Below, piece by piece: positions 1-5,274 of a stretch of DNA of 5,654 nt (the first letter of the stretch is position 1; each line of letters begins with the position of its first letter). A program made the translations under genes and the position numbers. The notes under the pieces were generated by a model that saw only the letters and a list, made by a program, of their open reading frames with translations, did not search any database and had not been told where the DNA came from. Location: the NCBI GenBank assembly GCA_029824495.1, contig JALGXY010000121.1, forward strand, positions 1 to 5,654. Reading direction: 5' to 3'. This DNA comes from Fimbriimonadia bacterium (GTDB lineage Bacteria; Armatimonadota; Fimbriimonadia; Fimbriimonadales; Fimbriimonadaceae).

Positions 1-75
1 GGCTTCAAGCCTTCTGGTGGTTCGCAATTCCTGGTTCAAAACCGAAAAGCGCAATCAGCATCATTGCTCAAATGA
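1..75 (+). CDS. Possible C-terminal tail of an upstream gene (5' truncated by window)
   Basis: Frame 1 is open from the first base for 24 codons and ends at TGA 73-75. It reads GFKPSGGSQFLVQNRKAQSA followed by SLLK. I cannot assign a family from so short a piece. Its first residues resemble the tail of the ThuA-like protein later in the window (GLKPAGF), so it may end a related protein, but a 24-codon open stretch can also occur by chance. An 8-bp inverted repeat (58-65/71-78) spans the stop. If the tail is real, the gap to the oxidoreductase gene is 98 bases. Confidence 0.3.
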   Translation, partial: GFKPSGGSQFLVQNRKAQSASLLK

Positions 76-78
76 TGC
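58..78. other. 8-bp inverted repeat over the stop of the possible upstream tail
   Basis: GCATCATT (58-65) and AATGATGC (71-78) are perfect reverse complements separated by the 5-base loop GCTCA. The stem is rich in A/T and no T-run follows, so it is a poor intrinsic terminator on the plus strand. It may weakly end upstream transcription or be chance. Confidence 0.35.
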
Positions 79-112
79 CGTCTGGGGCCATAATGTGCGC
101 ATTGATGACACA

Positions 113-128
113 GTGGTCAAGAGACCAC
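113..128. other. 6-bp inverted repeat in the leader of the oxidoreductase gene
   Basis: GTGGTC (113-118) and GACCAC (123-128) pair perfectly around AAGA. The element lies 45 bases before the ATG at 174. It could be a leader hairpin or a small operator, and at this length it could be chance. I see no convincing -35/-10 pair in 76-173. Confidence 0.25.
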
Positions 129-173
129 GAATCGACGAGCCTTCCGGCCCGTCAATAGAGAGAACCTCCTCGC

Positions 174-1553
174 ATGAGCAAAGCAAAGAATCTGACATCG
201 AGACGACAGTTTCTCCAGGCCACTGGAGGCCTGGCAGTCGGCTCGATCATGCCGCGTATCGCCAACGCTGGCTATCACAACGACGTCAATGACGAGATCC
301 GAGTAGCCCTCGTGGGCTGCGGTGGTCGAGGCAGCGGAGCTGCCCTAAATGCAATCAAGAACACCAGCGGGCCCTGCAGGCTGGTCGCCATGGCAGATGT
401 GTTTGAAGATCGCCTCGATGCGAGCTTCAGCAGCCTCGCTGCAAGCGGCGGCGATGCGGTAGACGTGCCGGACGATCGAAAATTCTTGGGCTTCGATGCC
501 TACAAGCAGGCGATGGATGAGCTTCGCCCCGGCGATGTCGTCATCCTGACGACACCTCCTGCGTTCCGCTGGGTGCATTACTCCTACGCGATTGAGAAAA
601 AACTGAACGTCTTCATGGAGAAGCCGGTCACTGTCGATGGCCCGAGCAGCCGCAAGATGCTCGAGCTGAACAAAAAGGCGATTGCCGCCGGCCTTAAAGT
701 CGGCGTCGGTCTGATGTCGCGGCACACGATCGGACTTCAGGAGCTCCACGCGAGGATTCAGGACGGCGAAATCGGCGACATCACCATGATGCGCGGCTAT
801 CGAATGCACGGGCCAGCGGCCACGTCTCAGTCGACAAAGAAACCGCCGACCATGACCGATCTGGAGTACCAGATCCGGCGATTCCACAGCTTCATCTGGG
901 CGAGCGGCGGCTGCTTCAACGACTTCTACATTCATCACATCGACCACCTCTGTTGGATGAAGAACGCCTGGCCGATCAAGGCACAAGCGCTCGGCGGCAA
1001 GCATTACAAAGAGAATCGAAATGGCGAGGCGTTTGTTGACCAAAACTTCGACTCATACGCCGTCGAATACACGTTCGAAGACGGCACAAAATTCCTGTTC
1101 GATGGCCGAATCGTCGATGGGGCTTGGGGGCACTTCTCCAGCTATGTTCACGGCACGAAGGGCGTGGCGATCGCTGCGAGAGCCGGCGACTTCAGCGGTC
1201 CGCAGGCGACTCACAAGGGTCATGTGATCTCCTCTGAAACTGAGATTTGGCGCTCGAAAGACCGCAGCAATCCGTATCAGAACGAGTGGAATGTCCTGGT
1301 CCAGAAGATCCGGGACAACGAGCCGCACAACGAGGTCGAAACCGGCATCAATGCGACTCTCACGAGCACCATGGGCCGATTTGCCGCTCACACGGGGCAG
1401 GAGGTTACGTTTGATCAGATGCTCAACCATGATGTTGAACTCGCTCCCCAGGTGGCCGACCTGATGTACTCCTCTGATGCACCGGTTATGCCGGATGAGG
1501 ACGGGTTCTATCCTGTTCCCAAGCCGGGCATCCTCACAGACCGAGAGTATTGA
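174..1553 (+). CDS. Tat-exported Gfo/Idh/MocA-family oxidoreductase
   Basis: This is a 459-residue NAD(P)-dependent oxidoreductase of the Gfo/Idh/MocA family, whose members act on sugars, inositols and related polyols. The N-terminus is a twin-arginine signal: SRRQFLQ at residues 9-15, a hydrophobic stretch to about 27, and a likely cleavage after ANA (30-32). The Rossmann nucleotide-binding loop is VALVGCGGRGSG (44-55). The family EKP motif is at 149-151 with the expected active-site Lys150. The conserved His/Asp segment of the C-terminal domain is DFYIHHIDHLCW (250-261). The length, above the roughly 350 residues of simple members, reflects the signal and extended C-terminal region common in planctomycete-type and armatimonad-type paralogues. 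The ATG at 174 is chosen because it precedes the intact Tat motif. Its Shine-Dalgarno is weak (GAGAGA about 10-15 bases upstream), with the anti-SD-like CCTCCT at 165-170. The substrate cannot be deduced. Confidence 0.93.
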   Translation: MSKAKNLTSRRQFLQATGGLAVGSIMPRIANAGYHNDVNDEIRVALVGCGGRGSGAALNAIKNTSGPCRLVAMADVFEDRLDASFSSLAASGGDAVDVPDDRKFLGFDAYKQAMDELRPGDVVILTTPPAFRWVHYSYAIEKKLNVFMEKPVTVDGPSSRKMLELNKKAIAAGLKVGVGLMSRHTIGLQELHARIQDGEIGDITMMRGYRMHGPAATSQSTKKPPTMTDLEYQIRRFHSFIWASGGCFNDFYIHHIDHLCWMKNAWPIKAQALGGKHYKENRNGEAFVDQNFDSYAVEYTFEDGTKFLFDGRIVDGAWGHFSSYVHGTKGVAIAARAGDFSGPQATHKGHVISSETEIWRSKDRSNPYQNEWNVLVQKIRDNEPHNEVETGINATLTSTMGRFAAHTGQEVTFDQMLNHDVELAPQVADLMYSSDAPVMPDEDGFYPVPKPGILTDREY

Positions 1554-1564
1554 TGCTTGTCGAT

Positions 1565-1599
1565 CACGCCGAACCTACAGCGGGGTGGAGTTCGGCGTG
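1565..1599. other. 10-bp perfect stem-loop just after the oxidoreductase gene
   Basis: CACGCCGAAC (1565-1574) and GTTCGGCGTG (1590-1599) are perfect reverse complements with a 15-base loop, starting 12 bases after the stop codon. The stem is strong and G/C-rich, in the right place for a 3' end or a processing or stability structure. It lacks a following T-run, so it is not a standard intrinsic terminator. It is the first of four consecutive inverted repeats in this gap. Confidence 0.5.
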
Positions 1600-1602
1600 T
1601 CG

Positions 1603-1621
1603 GCCAGTCTTGAGACCTGGC
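1603..1621. other. Bulged stem-loop in the 1554-1770 gap
   Basis: GCCAGTC (1603-1609) pairs with GAC (1614-1616) and TGGC (1618-1621) around the loop TTGA, with one bulged C at 1617. It begins 4 bases after the preceding 10-bp stem. A short TTTT follows about 9 bases later, too far for a typical terminator. Confidence 0.4.
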
Positions 1622-1642
1622 TGGTGAATTTTGCTGCTCATA

Positions 1643-1662
1643 CTGGGCGACAAATCGCCCAG
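1643..1662. other. 8-bp perfect stem with CAAA loop
   Basis: CTGGGCGA (1643-1650) and TCGCCCAG (1655-1662) pair perfectly around CAAA. This compact G/C-rich hairpin lies 108 bases before the start of the SUMF1-type gene. No T-run follows. It fits a structured leader or a processing site, but no known riboswitch class is recognisable by eye. Confidence 0.45.
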
Positions 1663-1688
1663 GACAACCAGTGCGATGCGGAACATGA

Positions 1689-1708
1689 ATTCGATTCAAA
1701 CGTCGAAT
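1689..1708. other. 6-bp inverted repeat in the leader of the SUMF1-type gene
   Basis: ATTCGA (1689-1694) and TCGAAT (1703-1708) are reverse complements with an 8-base loop. The overlapping GATTC/GAATC pair (1693-1697/1705-1709) is an alternative. The element is weak by itself and is listed because it is the last of four inverted repeats in this gap. From 1709 to 1770 I see no further structure and only a weak purine tract (ACAGAGAAA) before the ATG. Confidence 0.3.
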
Positions 1709-1770
1709 CTATGGACTGCGGCACACATCGTCCGCGCCAGCCGGAATCGAACAACCGACAGAGAAACTAG

Positions 1771-2532
1771 ATGCTGACCGCACTCCTCGCAACCGCAATC
1801 GTATCAGCCCAGGCTGAGCCGATGATTCAGAAGCTGCCCGAATCGACTGTGGAATTCAAGATGATTCCCATCGAAGGCGGCACAGTCAAGATCGGCGAAA
1901 CGACCGTCGAAGTAAAACCGTTCCACATCTCGCAGACCGAGGTGCCATGGGAGGTCTTCGACCAGTTCTTGCTGAGCGGCGAGCCGACAGCCAAGGACGA
2001 TCGCACGGAGTACGGGCCTGACGCCATCGCCAGGCCGAGCCGGAGCTACATCCTCCCGGATCTCGGGTGGGGCCACAAGGGCTATCCGGTCATCAATGTC
2101 AGCTACCTTTCGACCGACATGTTCTGCCGCTGGCTGACTTCGGTCACCGACAAAAAGTATCGCGTACCAACCGAAGCCGAATGGCAGCTGGTTGCCGAAG
2201 CAGGCGACTGGAAGTCTGAGCTCGAAGAGAGCTCCTGGCACTACGACAACAGCGACGAGGTCACCAATCCGGTCGGCAAACTTAAGGCGAACAAGCTCGG
2301 TCTCTATGACCTGTTGGGCAACGTCGGCGAATGGACAACCGACCTGAAGGGCAAACCGGTCCTGTGTGGTCCGATCTTCACCGACGATATGGCCGATATG
2401 ACTCCGTTTCAGCGGCGCTATTGGGATCCCTCCTGGCAGGAGACCGACCCTCAGCTCCCCAAGTCTCGCTGGTGGATGTCCGACGGCTTCTTCGCCGGCA
2501 TCCGTCTGGTCTTCGAGCCTAAGAAAGGCTGA
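1771..2532 (+). CDS. Secreted SUMF1/FGE-sulfatase-fold protein, probably not a formylglycine-generating enzyme
   Basis: This 253-residue protein begins with a short signal peptide, MLTALLATAIVSAQA, with a likely cut after AQA at about residue 15. The rest follows the SUMF1 (formylglycine-generating enzyme) fold: MIPIEGGTVKIG near 31-42, VKPFHISQTEVPWEVFDQFL (49-68), PVINVSYLSTDMFCRWL (106-122), the hallmark RVPTEAEWQLVAEAGD (131-146), GLYDLLGNVGEWTTD (177-191) and the C-terminal GIRLVFEP (243-250). Active FGEs oxidise a sulfatase cysteine using a pair of C-terminal cysteines. Here the only cysteines are C119 and C199, and the region before GIRLVF (about 213-242) has none, so that chemistry is unlikely. 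Many bacterial SUMF1-domain proteins have other or unknown roles. No sulfatase is in view. The ATG at 1771 directly follows an in-frame TAG. The gene leads a tight group: the next coding region starts 21 bases after its stop. The stop reads TGATG. Confidence 0.88.
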   Translation: MLTALLATAIVSAQAEPMIQKLPESTVEFKMIPIEGGTVKIGETTVEVKPFHISQTEVPWEVFDQFLLSGEPTAKDDRTEYGPDAIARPSRSYILPDLGWGHKGYPVINVSYLSTDMFCRWLTSVTDKKYRVPTEAEWQLVAEAGDWKSELEESSWHYDNSDEVTNPVGKLKANKLGLYDLLGNVGEWTTDLKGKPVLCGPIFTDDMADMTPFQRRYWDPSWQETDPQLPKSRWWMSDGFFAGIRLVFEPKKG

Positions 2533-2553
2533 TGTTTTTTGGGGCGGCGAGCA

Positions 2554-3300
2554 TTGCCTAGACCGCCCAAACACATCCCCCGCAGCAGCGTGTTTGCGCA
2601 CCTGCGCGAACTGCCGCGAGTCGGGCAGGAGGCTCCTCCGAATGAGTTGGACGAGGAAGAAGAGTACGTGCCTTTCGATGAAGAGGCGATGCTGGCAAAA
2701 TTCCCCTCCGATTGCCGCCTCCGGAAGCACTTCGGCTTCGGCCAAAACGATGCTCGGATCATCGGCGGTGAGTGCACCGACTCATTCTTTCGACTGACAT
2801 TCAACCACTACGATGTCGAGCGGCTTGCAGCCTGCGCCGGTCTCCTGACCGGAGATGCACTGGATGGTGCTTTTCCTGTCTCAATCGAGTTTGTCGATGT
2901 GCAAGAACTCTTCGTGATGCGCAGTGCAGAAGATCGGTTTTGGCAGCTGATCCGCAACACAAGATCAGACGTTTTTGACAATTTGCTGGACGTCAATGAG
3001 TTCAGACTGCATGGACTGACAGAAGACGAGATCATCGCCACTCTAATCGTCAATGAGTGGAGTCCATTTAGACGCAGGAGAACAAAGTACTACGGCTGGA
3101 GCTCAGAGGGAGTGAACATCCATGTTCGGGCGAAAGCCGCACGAGTGATTGAGAGGTACCGCGAGGGCTGGATCGAGCACTGCGGCAAGGACTCCTTACC
3201 GTTGTTAGATGCGTTCGAAGACGTCTGGCCTCAGCGGTTCTGGGGCGTGAGCGACTTCGAAAAGTGGATCAAAGAACAGGGTTTTGAGATCAGAGCGTAA
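2554..3300 (+). CDS. Unrecognised protein, tandem paralogue A
   Basis: I do not recognise this 248-residue protein. The TTG at 2554 is chosen as start because the following codons (CCTAGACCGCCCAAACA) are identical to those after the ATG of the next gene, and the proteins align from there (MPRPPKHIPRSSVFAHLREL). A TTG at 2539 would add five residues with no counterpart in the paralogue. Segments shared with paralogue B are PRPPK..IP..SVFAHLR (2-18), FGQNDA..IGG (62-72), LT.NHYDV.RLA (81-92), FPVS (107-110), MRSAED..WQLIRN.RS (122-138), RAK (192-194), HCGK (209-212) and PLLDAFEDVWP (216-226). An acidic run DEEEE (33-37) is specific to this copy. There is no signal peptide or membrane segment, so it is probably cytosolic, unlike its neighbours. 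It ends in a TAA 15 bases before paralogue B. By hand count 8 of 24 arginines are AGA/AGG, unusual here. Confidence 0.75.
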   Translation: MPRPPKHIPRSSVFAHLRELPRVGQEAPPNELDEEEEYVPFDEEAMLAKFPSDCRLRKHFGFGQNDARIIGGECTDSFFRLTFNHYDVERLAACAGLLTGDALDGAFPVSIEFVDVQELFVMRSAEDRFWQLIRNTRSDVFDNLLDVNEFRLHGLTEDEIIATLIVNEWSPFRRRRTKYYGWSSEGVNIHVRAKAARVIERYREGWIEHCGKDSLPLLDAFEDVWPQRFWGVSDFEKWIKEQGFEIRA

Positions 3301-3315
3301 ACTCGGTGCCACAGG

Positions 3316-4101
3316 ATGCCTAGACCGCCCAAACAGATTCCTATAGACAGCGTGTTCGCACACCTGCGTGACCTGCCGCGTGTCGGGCAGGCTGCTCTGC
3401 CTGAGGACCCTGAGTGGGAGCCAGAGATTAAGACATACGACTACGCTAAGATGGTAGAGCCGATCCCTGCCGACAACAAGCTGAGACGCTACTTTGCCTT
3501 TGGTCAAAACGATGCCCATGTCATCGGTGGAACCCTAAGTGGAGACAGATTCACACTGACTCTTAACCACTACGATGTCTGGCGGCTCGCGTGCTCTGCT
3601 CGGATCTTAGACTGGTGGGATGCTCGTCGCTGCTTTCCCGTTTCGCTGCACTTTGAAGGGTTGAAGGAGATCTACGCGATGAGGAGTGCGGAAGATCAGC
3701 ATTGGCAACTGATCAGAAACAGTCGGAGCCGCATGTTCAGCAACTTCTGGGATGTCATCTGTTTCACCATGCACTCGTGGGCAGACGACGAAGTCGTTGC
3801 AGCCTTGAGAGTAAACAACTGGAGGCCTTTCACAAGGAGGCAGGCTCGCTCTTCAAACTACTCAAACTGGACTGAGATTCACATTCGGGCCAAGAATGTC
3901 TCACTAGATGAGAGTTATCGTGATGGGTGGATCAAGCATTGTGGCAAGGCGACACTGCCGCTATTAGATGCCTTTGAAGATGTCTGGCCCGTTCAAGAAT
4001 GGGGAGTCGCTGAGTTTGAGCGCTGGGCAAAGCTGCACGGGCACGAATTCGGCGTAAACTTTGAGGAGAGTCATGATTGCCTTCGCGCTTACAGCGGTTA
4101 G
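3316..4101 (+). CDS. Unrecognised protein, tandem paralogue B
   Basis: This 261-residue protein aligns colinearly with paralogue A, about 128 identities over about 247 positions by hand count (roughly 52%), with at most a one-residue gap near 180. Shared blocks include AFGQNDAHVIGG (61-72), LTLNHYDVWRLA (81-92), MRSAEDQHWQLIRNSRS (122-138), WIKHCGK (205-211) and LPLLDAFEDVWP (214-225). The spacing and composition suggest a compact soluble domain; no catalytic motif, signal peptide or membrane helix is evident. The ATG at 3316 is the only start matching the paralogue; the upstream Shine-Dalgarno is poor (GGTGCCACAGG). Compared with A, the C-terminus runs on by about 13 residues past the point where A stops, ending in NFEESHDCLRAYSG, which overlaps the start of the ThuA-like gene by 29 bases. 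Nine of 23 arginines are AGA/AGG. Function is unknown. Confidence 0.82.
   Translation: MPRPPKQIPIDSVFAHLRDLPRVGQAALPEDPEWEPEIKTYDYAKMVEPIPADNKLRRYFAFGQNDAHVIGGTLSGDRFTLTLNHYDVWRLACSARILDWWDARRCFPVSLHFEGLKEIYAMRSAEDQHWQLIRNSRSRMFSNFWDVICFTMHSWADDEVVAALRVNNWRPFTRRQARSSNYSNWTEIHIRAKNVSLDESYRDGWIKHCGKATLPLLDAFEDVWPVQEWGVAEFERWAKLHGHEFGVNFEESHDCLRAYSG
4063..4070 (+). promoter_or_regulatory. Shine-Dalgarno of the ThuA-like gene, inside paralogue B
   Basis: GAGGAG (4063-4068) lies 4 bases before the ATG at 4073 and is the best ribosome-binding site in the window. It decides the start at 4073 over an in-frame TTG at 4061, which would fall before the site and add LRRV ahead of the signal peptide. Because it lies in translated sequence of paralogue B, the two genes are probably translationally coupled. 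Confidence 0.75.
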
Positions 4102-5065
4102 CCTGACGGCCACCCCTCCCCAAGACTTCATCGTCTACGAGGGCAGAGGCGGACCGGGGGCGGGGAAGCACATCGTCCTGATCTCGGGCGATGAGGAGTA
4201 CCGCAGCGAAGAGGCGCTGCCTCAGCTCGGCAAAATCTTGTCAGAGCGTCATGGTTTCAAGTGCACGGTCCTCTTCTCGCTGAACGACGACGGCACGATC
4301 AATCCGGATCGGCATGACAACACTCCGGGGCTCGAAGCTCTGAACAGCGCGGACCTCTGCATCATGCTGCTGCGATTCCGAGAGTGGCCCGACCACCAAA
4401 TGAAGCACTTCGACGCCTACTATCAGGCGGGAAAGCCGTTTATCGGCCTGCGGACCAGCACTCACGCCTTCGACCTGAAATCTGGCCCTTACGAGCGCTA
4501 CGGCTGGCGCAGCAGCACCTGGAAAGGCGGATTTGGACGCCATGTTCTCGGCGAAACTTGGCTGACGCATTGGGGGCATCACGGTGTTCAGGCGACACGC
4601 GGCGTGATCGAGCCATCTGCGGCAGGACACCCTCTGCTCCGTGGGGTTTCGGACGTATTCGGCACGACCGATGTCTATGAAGCCCACCCGCCAACCGGAT
4701 CACAGATCCTGATGCGTGGACAGGTTTTGAGCGGAATGAAGCCCGGCGATGGACCAGCCGAAGGCAGCAAAGAGACCGTGAAGGGCACCGAGCAGGATCT
4801 GAACAAGCCGATGATGCCGATCGCCTGGCTGCTCGACCATCAGAACAGCTCTGGCCGCACCAACAAGGTTTTGACGACAACCATGGGTGCCGCCACCGAT
4901 CTGCTGAACGAAGATCTCAGACGATTTGTTGTCAACGGAGCTTTCTGGATGACCGGGATCGGCATCCCAGATTCGGCAGATGTCAGTCTTGTCGGTGAGT
5001 ACAACCCCTCGGCCTTCGGCTTCGGTGGATTCAAAAAAGGCTTAAAGCCTGCTGGCTTTCGTTGA
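4073..5065 (+). CDS. Secreted ThuA-like domain protein
   Basis: This 330-residue protein of the ThuA family (trehalose-utilisation type, class I glutamine-amidotransferase-like fold) begins with a short signal peptide, MIAFALTAVSLTA, with cleavage near residue 13. The fold starts at KHIVLISGDEEYRSEEALP (32-50), then SADLCIMLLRF (92-102), the family motif GKPFIGLRTSTHAF (120-133), VLGETWLTHWGHHG (158-171), HPLLRGVSDVF (186-196) and TDVYEAH (199-205). The late segment MPIAWLLDHQ (248-257), VLTTTMGAATDLLNEDLRRF (266-285) and NGAFWMTG (288-295) is the typical PxAW...GRxxxTTxG...R.xxxNxxxW ending. The tail NPSAFGFGGFKKGLKPAGFR resembles tails I associate with planctomycete and armatimonad ThuA-like proteins. 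The biochemical activity of this family is poorly defined; a role in sugar metabolism is an inference from the family name and from the oxidoreductase nearby. It overlaps paralogue B by 29 bases. Confidence 0.88.
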   Translation: MIAFALTAVSLTATPPQDFIVYEGRGGPGAGKHIVLISGDEEYRSEEALPQLGKILSERHGFKCTVLFSLNDDGTINPDRHDNTPGLEALNSADLCIMLLRFREWPDHQMKHFDAYYQAGKPFIGLRTSTHAFDLKSGPYERYGWRSSTWKGGFGRHVLGETWLTHWGHHGVQATRGVIEPSAAGHPLLRGVSDVFGTTDVYEAHPPTGSQILMRGQVLSGMKPGDGPAEGSKETVKGTEQDLNKPMMPIAWLLDHQNSSGRTNKVLTTTMGAATDLLNEDLRRFVVNGAFWMTGIGIPDSADVSLVGEYNPSAFGFGGFKKGLKPAGFR

Positions 5066-5072
5066 TTATTCC

Positions 5073-5099
5073 CCCTCCTCTTGCTCCGGAGGAGGAGGG
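5073..5099 (+). terminator. Stem-loop right after the ThuA-like gene, possible transcript end
   Basis: CCCTCCTC (5073-5080) and GAGGAGGG (5092-5099) pair perfectly around an 11-base loop (TTGCTCCGGAG), starting 8 bases past the stop. The position suits the 3' end of the operon. There is no T-run immediately after it; the nearest run of T (5161-5166) is about 60 bases away. Termination is therefore a guess, and it may belong to the repeat cluster that follows. Confidence 0.4.
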
Positions 5100-5114
5100 A
5101 GGGTCCGCCAAAGA

Positions 5115-5134
5115 GGCCAACAATAGGTTGGGCC
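5115..5134. other. Bulged inverted repeat in the 5066-5407 gap
   Basis: GGCCAAC (5115-5121) pairs with GTTGGGCC (5127-5134), leaving one unpaired G, around the loop AATAG. It is a small structure within the repeat-rich gap, with no adjacent T-run and no clear function. Confidence 0.3.
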
Positions 5135-5182
5135 GGACGTGGAAAAGGGGGTGGAGGTTCTTTTTTGTGCAGAGTGCCTCAG

Positions 5183-5213
5183 TGCAGACGCGGACGTCCG
5201 CACCACAGAGCCC
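5183..5213. repeat. 31-bp direct repeat, copy 1
   Basis: This copy starts TGCAGAC and ends CAGAGCCC, and is identical over 31 bases to the copy at 5275-5305. Its core is the perfect 12-bp palindrome GCGGACGTCCGC (5190-5201). The flanks of the two copies are only loosely alike: a G-rich tract of the form AAAAG...GGGG.GGAGG precedes both (5143-5157 and 5251-5267). The arrangement fits an intergenic dispersed repeat of REP/BIME type or a paired protein-binding site. No open frame of interest is involved. Confidence 0.85.
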
Positions 5214-5228
5214 GAGTGAGAGCCTCTC

Positions 5229-5244
5229 CCCCTAGGCCTAGGGG
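5229..5244. repeat. 16-bp perfect palindrome between the two direct repeats
   Basis: CCCCTAGGCCTAGGGG is its own reverse complement. A broader imperfect pairing also exists between CCTCTCCCCC just upstream (5223-5232) and GGGGGAGGAGG (5257-5267), so the whole interval 5223-5267 could form a larger hairpin. It sits between the two 31-bp repeats and is probably part of the same repetitive element. Confidence 0.7.
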
Positions 5245-5274
5245 AAGAACAAAAGAGGGGGAGGAGGGCCGCGA

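Noticed and set aside
17..292. 91-codon plus-strand open frame overlapping the start of the oxidoreductase gene
   Set aside because: Its second half lies in the Tat-signal coding region in another frame, the product resembles nothing, and no ribosome site supports it.
345..1043. 232-codon minus-strand open frame
   Set aside because: It is entirely antisense to the oxidoreductase, whose motifs are intact.
1553..1627. 24-residue open frame (ATG in the TGATG of the oxidoreductase stop), possible leader peptide
   Set aside because: No Shine-Dalgarno, no regulatory codon run, and it crosses a 10-bp stem-loop. TGATG overlaps arise easily by chance.
1477..1770. 97-codon plus-strand open frame ending right before the SUMF1-type start
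   Set aside because: It begins inside the oxidoreductase gene in another frame, then crosses the stem-loop region. The protein is low-complexity Arg/Ser-rich and looks like out-of-frame translation.
2539..2553. TTG at 2539 as the start of paralogue A
   Set aside because: It would add five residues (MGRRA) absent from paralogue B, while TTG 2554 lines up exactly with the ATG of paralogue B.
1804..2745. 313-codon minus-strand open frame
   Set aside because: It is antisense to the clearly recognisable SUMF1-type gene and the start of paralogue A. The translation shows no family motif and its length is explained by codon bias in G/C-rich DNA.
5161..5166. T6 run as the U-tract of an intrinsic terminator
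   Set aside because: No G/C-rich hairpin lies immediately upstream; the nearest stem (5115-5134) ends 26 bases earlier.
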